Shown here in pieces: positions 1 to 6,550 of a DNA stretch of 11,100 nt. The notes under the pieces are model-generated. The model was not told the DNA's origin. It did no database searches and worked only from the letters and a program-made list of their open reading frames with translations. Positions within the stretch are counted from its first letter, which is position 1, and every line of letters begins with the position of its first letter. Made by a program: the position numbers and the translations under genes. The stretch spans positions 1-11,100 of the forward strand of contig JAJXZC010000164.1 in assembly GCA_021780275.1 (NCBI GenBank), given 5' to 3'. The stretch comes from Pseudomonadota bacterium. Lineage in GTDB: Bacteria; Pseudomonadota; Alphaproteobacteria; Parvibaculales; Parvibaculaceae.

Positions 1-374
1 TCCGCTTCAAGTCCTTCATGATCGAAATGATCCTTGCCAAGCTTTGCGATGACGGGCTGGATTTTTCCGATTATCCCGAGGCGCTCCAGCACTTCTTCAC
101 CTATATCGCGCGGACCAACTTCCGGCAGCGCGTCGTGTTCGGCGACTATTACTCCGTCACGTCGGTGGGCACGTTCTCCGAAGCCGTGCAGATTATCGAT
201 CCGGTGAACGCCACCAACAACGTGGCGCGTCTTTACACCGCAACGAACGCGGACGCGATCGTCGATGCCGCTCTCGATGCCGGAGACGCCATCGACGCGG
301 CGCTTGCCGCCCCCAACAAACAACTGACCGTCGCCTATTGGCAGAAGGTCTTCGGCTCCTCCTTCCAGGCTTGA
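1..374 (+). CDS. cdnC: CBASS cyclic oligonucleotide synthase, CdnC-type CD-NTase (3' end only)
   Basis: Partial gene: the reading frame is open from the window edge (frame beginning at base 3, reading RFKSFMIEMILAKL) to a TGA at 372-374, so only about the last 123 residues are present. The N-terminal nucleotidyltransferase core with its metal-binding acidic residues lies outside the window. What remains resembles the C-terminal helical OAS-like domain of CBASS cyclases, with the FSDYPEALQHFFTYI helix and a closing IIDPVNATNNVARLYT segment followed by an Asp/Ala-rich helix and a WQKVFG end. In type III-C CBASS this enzyme makes cyclic tri-AMP when bound by an activated HORMA protein. Assignment to CdnC rather than CdnD rests on the neighbours: HORMA, TRIP13 and NucC follow in that order. 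The HORMA gene starts 9 bases after the stop, which fits one operon. An ATG at base 18 exists but is internal, not the true start. Confidence 0.82.
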   Translation, partial: RFKSFMIEMILAKLCDDGLDFSDYPEALQHFFTYIARTNFRQRVVFGDYYSVTSVGTFSEAVQIIDPVNATNNVARLYTATNADAIVDAALDAGDAIDAALAAPNKQLTVAYWQKVFGSSFQA

Positions 375-383
375 GGTCGACCC

Positions 384-899
384 GTGTCCTACAGCTTCAG
401 CTACACAGAAAGTTCGACCTTTACGGTCACCCACGCCCGGCATATGGCCGCCAAGGTCGCGACCGACCTGAAGCGCATGCAGCGCCTCTATGGAAGCCCG
501 TCTGACACGAGCATCGCGAGCTATGAGGCCGAGGTGACCGAACTAATCAAGGCCGGCTATCTCGGAGCCGTCACCTATGGCTTCAAGAGCGGCGGCAACT
601 GGATTGAACCGACGCTTCGTTACACAGCGCGAGATCTTGCCGGCGCATCGGCCAACGACGACGACCCTGGCCGCATCCGGCCGGGAGCGAACATCAGCGG
701 AGCGACCTTTCACAGCTACCTGACCTACAGCACAGCCTGGGACCGCCTGACTCAAACGCAGCAGGACGCATTCAAGTCCACGCTTCCTTTCGTTCGGGGC
801 GGCGCGGCTGAACCTGGCGTCACCGGCTATCTTGCCAATGACCGCACTTATTCGTCCGGCGGTCGCGCCCTCGACCGCACCTGCGTTCGGAGTTTCTGA
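384..899 (+). CDS. cap7: Bacterial HORMA-domain protein of CBASS (Cap7)
   Basis: A 171-residue protein starting at GTG 384, with GAGG at 373-376 seven bases upstream. I recognise it as bacterial HORMA family 1 from the opening YSFSYTESSTFTVTHARHMAAKVATDLKR, the NWIEPTLRYTARDLAG segment, a conserved DDDPGRIRPGA loop, and a C-terminal region (GGRALDRTCVRSF) that would form the mobile safety belt. Length is as expected for the family. Known role: in its closed state it wraps a closure-motif peptide, thought to be supplied during infection, and then binds and activates the CD-NTase; the TRIP13 ATPase reopens it. Its stop overlaps the next start as TGATG, so translation of the sensor and its disassembly ATPase is probably coupled. 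The identification rests on remembered sequence similarity and on operon context. Confidence 0.88.
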   Translation: MSYSFSYTESSTFTVTHARHMAAKVATDLKRMQRLYGSPSDTSIASYEAEVTELIKAGYLGAVTYGFKSGGNWIEPTLRYTARDLAGASANDDDPGRIRPGANISGATFHSYLTYSTAWDRLTQTQQDAFKSTLPFVRGGAAEPGVTGYLANDRTYSSGGRALDRTCVRSF

Positions 900-1843
900 T
901 GAACACAAAGCCCACACTCGACGAACTCTTCGAGCGCCGCATCACATACCCCGACTTCGAGCCGCAGACGCGGCTCGCTCATCTCGTGGGTCTCGATGAC
1001 CAGAAGAGGCGCCTTACTAAGATCCTTGGCCTTCTCGTCAATCCCGGAGGCCTCACGGACTGGGCGAACCGACACCATCCGGGCGCTCAAACTCTCCTGG
1101 ATATAGTCCTGCGTCGTCCTCCTCTGGTGGTGCTCGCCGGCGATGTCGGCTCCGGCAAGACGGAACTCGCCGAGACGATAGGTGATGCGGTCGCGCGGCA
1201 GGAGAAGATCGACGTCACCCTTTTGCCCTTGAGTCTCTCGACCCGCGGCCAGGGACGCGTCGGCGAAATGACCCAGCTCCTGTCTGCCGCCTTCGACCAC
1301 ACCGTGGCCGAAGCGACCCGATTGAAGTCTCCCTCTGGCAAGGCTCGTGGAGCAGTGATCCTCCTGGTCGACGAAGCCGACGCTCTCGCCCAATCACGCG
1401 AAGCGGCTCAGATGCATCACGAGGACAAGGCCGGCGTCAACGCGTTCATCCGAGGCATCGACCGCATCGCCAACGCCAAGCTTCCGGCAGCCGTCCTCAT
1501 GTGCACAAACCGATTGAGCGCGCTCGACCCGGCGGTGCGGCGACGTGCGGCGGATGTGTTAAGCTTCGCTCGTCCCAGCGAGGATCAGCGTCGCTTCGTG
1601 CTGTCAAACCGCCTGAAGCCTATCGGCCTCGACCGTCAACATATCGAGACTCTTGTTACACTCACCGGGCCGCGCGAAGCTCGGAACTATGGCTTCACTT
1701 TTTCCGATTTGACCCAAAGACTGCTGCCGGCGATCGTACTGGACGCCTATCCATCGGGGCCCGTTGACGGCGCCCGTGCCGTAGAACTCGCCCGCGACAT
1801 AATCCCGACGCCCCCGTTCCGAGACGGCGATATCCCGGGATAA
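899..1843 (+). CDS. cap6: TRIP13/Pch2-like AAA+ ATPase of CBASS (Cap6)
   Basis: A 314-residue AAA+ ATPase. Walker A is GDVGSGKT at residues 81-88; Walker B is ILLVDE at 154-159, with the catalytic Glu159; a sensor-1 Asn lies in CTNR (about 204); and an Arg run at 214-216 (RRR) is in the arginine-finger position. The N-terminal 70 residues lack a long extra domain, and the length is about that of bacterial TRIP13. Known role: a hexamer that pulls the N-terminus of the closed HORMA protein to disassemble the HORMA:CD-NTase complex, keeping cA3 synthesis off without phage and resetting it afterwards. Start ATG 899 overlaps the HORMA stop by one base. No defect is visible in the ATPase motifs, so the regulator looks functional. 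Confidence 0.9.
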   Translation: MNTKPTLDELFERRITYPDFEPQTRLAHLVGLDDQKRRLTKILGLLVNPGGLTDWANRHHPGAQTLLDIVLRRPPLVVLAGDVGSGKTELAETIGDAVARQEKIDVTLLPLSLSTRGQGRVGEMTQLLSAAFDHTVAEATRLKSPSGKARGAVILLVDEADALAQSREAAQMHHEDKAGVNAFIRGIDRIANAKLPAAVLMCTNRLSALDPAVRRRAADVLSFARPSEDQRRFVLSNRLKPIGLDRQHIETLVTLTGPREARNYGFTFSDLTQRLLPAIVLDAYPSGPVDGARAVELARDIIPTPPFRDGDIPG

Positions 1844-1853
1844 GGACGCCATC

Positions 1854-1946
1854 ATGACCCAGGCTGTGACCGTTCAGCGCGACGGCGATACCTTTAAGCA
1901 AGCCTCTTCCGGTGGCATGCAGCCCGGCCTCACGAGCTTGGTGTGA
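1854..1946 (+). pseudogene. 30-codon orphan ORF after cap6; possible stump of a lost effector gene
   Basis: ATG 1854 lies just after the cap6 stop and has AAGGA at 1842-1846 as a good Shine-Dalgarno at 7-base spacing. The peptide opens MTQAVTVQRDGDTFKQASS and stops at TGA 1944-1946. One added base after the TTT codon at about 1890 would open a frame reading QASLFRWHAARPHELGVN, which continues past the stop. This looks like the start of a longer protein that has been frameshifted and then cut off before nucC. The position, immediately downstream of TRIP13, is where CBASS effectors sit, so a displaced effector is the natural guess. The ORF could instead be a real short leader peptide or chance. 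I do not have a confident family match for these residues. Confidence 0.35.
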
Positions 1947-2009
1947 ACAGTTCGGCCCTAAATTTCCGCTGTGCTAACGTCAGAAGCCGGATCCAAAGAG
2001 AGTTTTCCG

Positions 2010-2735
2010 ATGACTGAATGGTCTCTGTCCACGCTTCTCTCGTCTCTCCATGACGATATTCAACAGCGTCTTGCCCGCGTTCGTCAGTCATTCGGCCATC
2101 CAGGCACCAAAGGTGATGCCAGCGAGAACGTCTGGATCAGCATGCTGGAAGCCTATTTGCCGAAACGCTATCAGGCAGCGAAGGCGCATGTTGTGGATAG
2201 CCTGGGCAATTTCAGCCAGCAGATCGATGTCGTGATCTTCGACCGCCAATATTCGCCGTTCATCTTCACATACGAGAACGAGACGATTATTCCTGCCGAG
2301 AGCGTCTACGCCGTCTTTGAGGCGAAGCAGACGGCAAATGCTGGCCTAGTCGCTTACGCGCAGGAAAAGGTTGCGAGTGTTCGTCGCCTGCACCGAACCA
2401 GCCTCCCCATTCCATATGCGCAGGGCGTTTATCCGGCGAAACCGTTGATCCCAATCTTGGGCGGCCTACTGACATTTGAAAGTGATTGGAGCCCCGCCCT
2501 GGGATCATCCTTTGAAAAGGCGTTGATCACGGATTTGGGTGATGGGAAGCTCGACATCGGCTGCGTCGCGTCACATGGCCACTTCTTTTTCGAGCAAGCA
2601 ACCTCAAGCTACAAATTCGTCAATGAAAACAAGCCGGCCACAGCATTCTTGTTCAAGCTTATATCTCAGCTTCAGTTTAGCGGAACCGTGCCAATGATCG
2701 ATATCGAAGCATACGGGCAGTGGCTTACAAAGTAA
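2010..2735 (+). CDS. nucC: CBASS effector endonuclease NucC
   Basis: A 241-residue protein, the same length as the characterised E. coli NucC, which it closely resembles along its whole length as far as I can recall. The restriction-endonuclease-like active site is present: Asp73 (in QQIDVVIFD), Glu104 and Lys106 (in FEAKQ). Residues recalled as lining the cA3 pocket of the E. coli protein, Arg53, Tyr81 and Thr226, are at identical positions. Known role: cyclic tri-AMP pairs two NucC trimers into a hexamer that cuts double-stranded DNA indiscriminately and kills the infected cell. ATG 2010 is chosen over a GTG at 1971 because it gives the family N-terminus MTEWSLSTLL and has AAAGAGAG at about 1995-2002. 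G+C is lower than in cap6/cap7 (2581-2640: 26 of 60; 1441-1500: 39 of 60), suggesting separate ancestry. A 166-base gap separates it from cap6. All key residues look intact. Confidence 0.95.
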   Translation: MTEWSLSTLLSSLHDDIQQRLARVRQSFGHPGTKGDASENVWISMLEAYLPKRYQAAKAHVVDSLGNFSQQIDVVIFDRQYSPFIFTYENETIIPAESVYAVFEAKQTANAGLVAYAQEKVASVRRLHRTSLPIPYAQGVYPAKPLIPILGGLLTFESDWSPALGSSFEKALITDLGDGKLDIGCVASHGHFFFEQATSSYKFVNENKPATAFLFKLISQLQFSGTVPMIDIEAYGQWLTK

Positions 2736-2843
2736 CAATATGACACCAGCAAGTGAGATTTACCGATATAACTTTTGTCGTCGGTGATTCCCTCCCTCGG
2801 CTTGGGCCGTTGGCGTCACAGTCGGCGGTCTTTCTTGTTTAAC
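2736..2843. other. Spacer between convergent nucC and the DUF1612 gene
   Basis: About 108 bases between the two stop codons. The first half is A+T-rich and the second half becomes G+C-rich towards the neighbouring gene. I see no convincing hairpin followed by a T-run on either strand, so no terminator is called. Confidence 0.5.
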
Positions 2844-3965
2844 TCACAAAATGCCCCAGGCGCGATAGCGCCGCCGCCCGGTGAGCTCGCGCAGCCCCAG
2901 CTCGGCGATGAGGTTCTGCCCCGCCCGCGCCGAAACCTTGAGCTCCTGCGCCAGCAGCTCGGCGGTGACGATCGGCCGGGCCAAAGCCAGATCCAGCGCC
3001 TGCGGCAGGTGCGAATTCCCCCGCCTGCCCTGCAGCTTGCCCTCCCGCGATGCCCGCGCGAGCAGCCAGCGGTCATGATCCTTCTGGCCCAGTTCGGCAG
3101 CGGCCAGGATCGCCGCCAGCCAGAACAGGATTTTGGCGACCGGATCGGCTTGTTTGAGCCGCAGCCGCGGAACCGCGCGGGCGCCGGAGTTCACGCACAA
3201 CAGATGACTGCGGGTTTTGCCGCGCTGGCGCAATAGGGCGGCGGCGAAGAGGCGGCCAAGCCAGGGGACGTGCTGCAGCGGCTCGATGTCGTCCCATAAA
3301 GCCGCCGTCAAAGCCGCCGCCAGCACCGGCGGCAGGCCGGCGGTGAGATCGACCGCCTGCCGCCATTGCTCGAGCCGCTCGTCCTCGTCCCAGTCGAGAT
3401 CGTAGACCAGCGGATCGCGCGCCTCGGGGTCGACCGCCGGCTTTCGTTCGAGCGCGCGCGCCGCGCCCGCGAGCGCGGCGTCGAGCGCCGCCAGTTCGGC
3501 GGCGAGGGGATCGTCGCGATCCGAATAGTGGTCATCGTCGAAAGCCCCCTCCCCTTCCGGCTCATCGCTGTTCTTCGGCGTCTCCGCTTCCTCCTCGTCG
3601 GCGGCCCCAAAACCGCCGCTGCGGAACGCGACGAGGCCGTCCGGCGACAGCGACCAACCCGGCGCGGCGGAGAGCATCCGGCGGCGGGCGGCCAGCACCC
3701 GGGCGGCGCGGATAATTTCCGCGGTCGGGGCGCGGGCGTCCATATGGGCGTCATGCAGGACCAGGTCTTCGAGATGCGCCAGCCCGCCCTCAATCCACAA
3801 GCTGGCGCAGGCGTCGGCAAAATGCGCGCGTTCTATCCATCCCTCGCGGATCGGACTGGCGCGCAGCCGCTCGTCGAGGCGGGCGAGCGCGTCTTCGGCT
3901 TGCGCCAAGGGACCGTAGACTCGCCCCCAGTCGAGCATTTCGACGATTCTTCGGTCGGCTTTCAC
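2844..3965 (-). CDS. DUF1612 / helix-turn-helix protein (RHE_PE00001 family), function unknown
   Basis: A 373-residue protein of a family common on rhizobial plasmids. The N-terminal part (about 1-110) is helical and carries the family-typical stretch LHDAHMDARAPTAEIIRAARVL. A strongly acidic low-complexity linker (about 120-155, rich in Glu/Asp) follows, then a helical middle domain with a Trp-rich patch around PWLGRLFAAALLRQRGK. The C-terminal 45 residues form a helix-turn-helix (ELLAQELKVSARAGQNLIAELGLREL) ending in a basic RRRYRAW tail, so DNA binding is likely. The start is GTG at 3963-3965; an in-frame ATG at 3938 is an alternative. Base composition is extreme (3421-3480: 50 G+C of 60), unlike nucC next door, so the two were joined from different sources. 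Function is not known. Autoregulation through the ATAGC repeats just upstream is plausible but unproven. Confidence 0.8.
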   Translation of the reverse strand: MKADRRIVEMLDWGRVYGPLAQAEDALARLDERLRASPIREGWIERAHFADACASLWIEGGLAHLEDLVLHDAHMDARAPTAEIIRAARVLAARRRMLSAAPGWSLSPDGLVAFRSGGFGAADEEEAETPKNSDEPEGEGAFDDDHYSDRDDPLAAELAALDAALAGAARALERKPAVDPEARDPLVYDLDWDEDERLEQWRQAVDLTAGLPPVLAAALTAALWDDIEPLQHVPWLGRLFAAALLRQRGKTRSHLLCVNSGARAVPRLRLKQADPVAKILFWLAAILAAAELGQKDHDRWLLARASREGKLQGRRGNSHLPQALDLALARPIVTAELLAQELKVSARAGQNLIAELGLRELTGRRRYRAWGIL

Positions 3966-3994
3966 GCGCCTGCGATTCCTGCAAATATTTCATT

Positions 3995-4073
3995 ATAGCG
4001 AAGCTATCATAGCTTTTGCTTCCGTCATAGGCGTAACAGTTTGGCGCGCCCTCTCACTATCGATAAGGATAGC
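3995..4073. promoter_or_regulatory. ATAGC/GCTAT inverted-repeat cluster upstream of the DUF1612 gene
   Basis: Three related inverted repeats lie just upstream of the GTG start. They are ATAGC-GAA-GCTAT (3995-4007), the overlapping AGCTAT-C-ATAGCT (4002-4014), and CTATC-6 bases-GATAG (4057-4072). The stretch is A+T-rich between G+C-rich flanks and carries TATAAT on the minus strand (3992-3997, next to the start). This fits a promoter/operator region, perhaps bound by the helix-turn-helix of the downstream protein. The regulator is inferred. Confidence 0.4.
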
Positions 4074-4658
4074 TTCCGAAGGCTCCAATGGGCCTTGGGA
4101 GGATCAACCGACGAAACGGGAGGCCAGGCACTATGTCCCCTCGGCGGAGGGCCCTGCCAGCCACGCGCGACGCGTCTTTACGGCTAGAAGCCCTTAGAAT
4201 CCGGGCTTTCCGCTTTTAAAGCCTGTGGGCGGCCGAAACGCGCCGAGCCTATCTTGCCTATCCGAAGCGCTGAATCGGCCTCTATGGCCCGCCGTAGCGG
4301 TCGATCAACGACGCCTGCAAACGGCCGTTTGCTCGCAACTTCCGAGTTTGTACAAACGCCTCAAATACCGCCTTAAATCGCCGCGGGAAGTGTCGGCGAG
4401 CCGGAATTTGTGAGATTCAACGCCTTGGGCGGCGTTTCGCCCGCTATTATGAGAAATCCCGGAGCGCGATTTTGAGATTGGGTCGCGGATAATTTGTGAG
4501 GCTGCGCCGTTGAAGACCTGCGGCGTGACGTTCCGGCTCCGGTCGCCAGCACCGATCCCGTCGCACGAAGGCGTTGAAGGTGGCCGAAATTTGCCGGCGC
4601 AGCGCGGACGGCCAGGGCCGCAAGACTTCGTGCACGCGTTCGAAGCTGATGATTGACC
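4074..4658. other. Stretch without a convincing gene, with short repeats
   Basis: No ORF here has a recognisable product. A minus-strand frame at 4447-4662 (71 codons, TTG start overlapping the DUF6494 stop) is Arg-rich and not recognised. Visible structure: a perfect 16-base palindrome GCAAACGGCCGTTTGC at 4317-4332; a stem GGCTTT...AAAGCC near 4203-4222; AACGCC...GGCGTT near 4419-4436; and a direct repeat AATTTGTGAG at 4405-4414 and 4491-4500. It may be decayed sequence or a junction between modules. Confidence 0.4.
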
Positions 4659-4853
4659 TCAATTCAGGTCAATGGTCGCTTCGACAACGTGATTGAGAGA
4701 TGGCGCGTTCTCGGCTGTCAGCGTCATTCGCAACTTCAGTTTCCCGCCCGGGACGTTCCCTTCGCGCACTGCGCGCTCGATCTCGCGTTGCGAGGTGACG
4801 CCGACTTCCTTGAGGAATTTGCGCACGGCCATGTTGAAGTTATCCTCGTCCAT
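4659..4853 (-). CDS. DUF6494 family small protein
   Basis: A 64-residue protein beginning MDEDNFNMAVRKFLKEVGVT and ending VVEATIDLN. The opening MxEDxFNMxxRKFLKxVGVTSQREIE and the closing HVVE-acidic strand are those of the small uncharacterised DUF6494 family. Predicted layout is two N-terminal helices followed by two beta strands. GAGAG lies about 8 bases before the ATG. Function is unknown. It is isolated, with no clear operon partner: the downstream TTG-initiated frame overlapping its stop is not convincing. I see no signal peptide or membrane segment. Confidence 0.75.
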   Translation of the reverse strand: MDEDNFNMAVRKFLKEVGVTSQREIERAVREGNVPGGKLKLRMTLTAENAPSLNHVVEATIDLN

Positions 4854-5206
4854 CTCAATTCTCTCACTGCTCGTCAGGCCCCTGGCGGGCTTCGCCGACA
4901 GGCCTTGCCCAGGTTAGCTGATCGACAGAAAAGGGTCATCTCTTCGCGTTCGGAAATGGCGCAGTTGCGCCAGTGATGGACTCCGAGGTTGCAGGCGCTG
5001 GCCGCGAAATTGGACGCCGTCGGAATTGTTCGGCCGCCGTCTCATCGAATCGGAACGCGGTTTCCTTTCCTGGCGATCATCGATGACGCTGAAAACGTCG
5101 AGCAGACGCGAAGACCCGTTTCTCCGAAAAAAACATCAAAGGCCAATCTCCACCCGCGCGGCCCCATCGACCGCCGTTAACGTGAATTCGAAACCCATGC
5201 TTCATA
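4854..5206. other. Intergenic stretch upstream of the toxin-antitoxin operon
   Basis: About 350 bases without a supported gene. Plus-strand frames here have no recognisable product and are not preceded by a clear ribosome binding site. A palindrome TGGCGCA-GT-TGCGCCA lies at 4957-4972, upstream of the divergent DUF6494 gene. A single-strand A-run occurs near 5129-5134 without a supporting hairpin. Confidence 0.4.
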
Positions 5207-5246
5207 AAATGCATCTATTGCATTTGTTGCGTTTCGTCACTATCTT
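5207..5246 (+). promoter_or_regulatory. Promoter and palindromic operator of the toxin-antitoxin operon
   Basis: A sigma70-like promoter is readable: TTGCAT at 5218-5223, 17-base spacer, TATCTT at 5241-5246, predicting a start near 5253. A perfect palindrome AAATGCA-TCTAT-TGCATTT (5207-5225) overlaps the -35 box. Its position suits autorepression by the downstream antitoxin. A strong Shine-Dalgarno AAGGAGA (5258-5264) follows, six bases... before ATG 5270 (intervening bases CTCCA). Confidence 0.6.
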
Positions 5247-5269
5247 GAGCGGCAAACAAGGAGACTCCA

Positions 5270-5734
5270 ATGAGCATGCTCGCTCACAGGCAATTGCCAC
5301 CTTCGGCGCAGGACGCCGCGATCGCGCGCGTTTCGGGTCAAGTGCTCTCGCGCTACGCGCAGCAAAAGCGGTCCTTGACCCTGCGTGTCAGGGACGCCGA
5401 CCAGGAGAATCCGATCGAGTTGCCCGCCGGGGCGGTGGCGCTCCTCATGGATATTTTGGAGGCGATGGCCGCTGGACGCGGCGTCACCATTCTTCCGGAG
5501 AGCGCGGAACTGACGACCGTGGAAGCCGCCGAGGTGCTGAATGTCTCCCGGCCCTTCCTGATCAAATTGCTGGAAGACAAAATCATTCCGCACCGCAAGG
5601 TTGGAAGGCACCGCCGCGTTCGCATGGAGGATGTGATGGGCTACAAGAACGCGATCGATAAAGAAAGAGAAGCCGTTCTCGATCAGCTCGCCCGGGAGGC
5701 CCAGGAACAGGACATGGGCTATGGCCGTTCATGA
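5270..5734 (+). CDS. Antitoxin with excisionase-type helix-turn-helix domain
   Basis: A 154-residue protein. Residues about 80-130 form a MerR/excisionase-like winged helix (ELTTVEAAEVLNVSRPFLIKLLEDKIIPHRKVGRHRRV), a domain used by antitoxins paired with PIN toxins. The N-terminal half contains a conserved-looking LRVRDADQENPIELPAGAVALLMDIL segment, and the acidic C-terminal tail (DKEREAVLDQLAREAQEQD) is a candidate toxin-binding region. The start ATG 5270 has a near-consensus AAGGAGA. The stop overlaps the toxin start as ATGA, the usual translational coupling of toxin-antitoxin pairs, with the antitoxin first. Likely role: neutralise the nuclease and repress the operon at the palindrome at 5207-5225. 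Confidence 0.85.
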   Translation: MSMLAHRQLPPSAQDAAIARVSGQVLSRYAQQKRSLTLRVRDADQENPIELPAGAVALLMDILEAMAAGRGVTILPESAELTTVEAAEVLNVSRPFLIKLLEDKIIPHRKVGRHRRVRMEDVMGYKNAIDKEREAVLDQLAREAQEQDMGYGRS

Positions 5735-6300
5735 GCCAATACACCGCTTTGCTTGACGCTAACGTACTTTATCCCGCGCCAATGCGGGATCTGCTGCTAC
5801 AACTGGCCGTCGCCGATCTGTTCAAGGCGAAGTGGACCGCCGACATTCACCGCGAGTGGATGGGCGCGCTCTTGCGCAACGAACCGCAACGCGACCCGGC
5901 GGCGCTCGAACGCACGCGCGAGCTCATGGACAAAGCCACTCGCGACTGCCTCGTAACGGGCTATGAGGCGATCATTCCGACGCTTGAGCTTCCAGACAAG
6001 AATGACCGCCACGTTCTCGCGGCCGCGATCGTCGGCCGCTGCGACGTAATCGTCATACAGAACCTCAAACACTTTCCGAATACGGCCATTGCGTCCTACA
6101 AGATCGAAGCGCAGCACCCCGACGAATTTCTGAGCAACCACCTCAATCTTGCGCCTGGCGTCTTTTGCGGCGCGGTTCGGAAGGTGCGCGCCCGCCTCAG
6201 GAATCCACCCTACGGGGTCGATGAATATCTCGGCGCGCTGACGCGACAGGGCTTGGTCGCGACCGTCGCCGAATTGTCCCAATTTTCCGCGCTCTTGTAA
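5731..6300 (+). CDS. PIN-domain ribonuclease toxin
   Basis: A 189-residue protein with the PIN fold signature: Asp9 in ALLDANVL, Glu42 in HREW, Asp89 and Asp92 in LPDKNDRHVLAAA, and an Asn (111) near the end of VIVIQNLKHFP. These are the usual metal-binding acids and supporting Asn of a Mg-dependent single-strand RNase. The domain ends near residue 130 and is followed by about 55 further residues (from LAPGVFCGAVRKVRARLRNPP) seen in the subgroup that pairs with helix-turn-helix antitoxins. The start overlaps the antitoxin stop by 4 bases (ATGA). Likely a plasmid addiction or stress toxin. The RNA target cannot be inferred. Confidence 0.87.
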   Translation: MSQYTALLDANVLYPAPMRDLLLQLAVADLFKAKWTADIHREWMGALLRNEPQRDPAALERTRELMDKATRDCLVTGYEAIIPTLELPDKNDRHVLAAAIVGRCDVIVIQNLKHFPNTAIASYKIEAQHPDEFLSNHLNLAPGVFCGAVRKVRARLRNPPYGVDEYLGALTRQGLVATVAELSQFSALL

Positions 6301-6356
6301 GGTCGGATCGCTCGAAGCGATGCAACTGCGGCGAAGGGTTTTACGTGGTTCGATAA

Positions 6357-6376
6357 CCCGCCCAGTGACGGGCGGG
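6357..6376 (+). other. G+C-rich hairpin
   Basis: Perfect 7-base arms CCCGCCC and GGGCGGG around a 6-base loop. No T-run follows, so it is not a simple intrinsic terminator by itself. It may stabilise the toxin mRNA end or assist the adjacent terminator. Confidence 0.4.
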
Positions 6377-6391
6377 CGGCATATGCTCCTT

Positions 6392-6412
6392 GGCGCCGAG
6401 CGCCTTCTTTTT
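6392..6412 (+). terminator. Probable Rho-independent terminator of the toxin-antitoxin operon
   Basis: Stem GGCGC / GCGCC with a 3-base loop (CGA), followed directly by TTCTTTTT at 6405-6412. The stem is short but all G-C. It lies about 90 bases after the toxin stop. Confidence 0.55.
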
Positions 6413-6424
6413 CGCGGGGTAACT

Positions 6425-6550
6425 ATGTGTCAGTTCAGATTGCGGGACTGTGGGCTTTGGGACTTGGCCCACACCTATCCGCTCGCTGATAAGATCGAGG
6501 TCTCGCCTCTGCGCCAGCTCGGCCGCGAACTATTGGAGCAGAGCCGATGA
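6425..6550 (+). CDS. Possible small ORF upstream of the recombinase
   Basis: A 41-codon frame (MCQFRLRDCGLWDLAHTYPL...) starting at ATG 6425; an earlier in-frame ATG exists at 6320 but lies before the terminator. Its stop overlaps the next ATG as ATGA. No recognised family and only a weak upstream GGGG. It is listed because the chain of 4-base overlaps leading to the recombinase is suggestive. Confidence 0.2.
   Translation: MCQFRLRDCGLWDLAHTYPLADKIEVSPLRQLGRELLEQSR

Noticed and set aside
1971..2009. GTG start upstream of nucC
   Set aside because: ATG 2010 matches the length and N-terminus of known NucC and has the better ribosome site.
3366..3998. Long plus-strand frame opposite the DUF1612 gene
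   Set aside because: An antisense shadow in a very G+C-rich gene: Arg/Gly-rich with no family features, whereas the minus strand gives a recognisable protein.
4447..4662. 71-codon minus-strand frame after DUF6494
   Set aside because: TTG start, Arg-rich composition and no recognised family. The start/stop overlap alone is not enough to call a gene.
5026..5661. 211-codon plus-strand frame overlapping the antitoxin gene
   Set aside because: Crosses the toxin-antitoxin promoter and reads the antitoxin out of frame; no recognisable domain.
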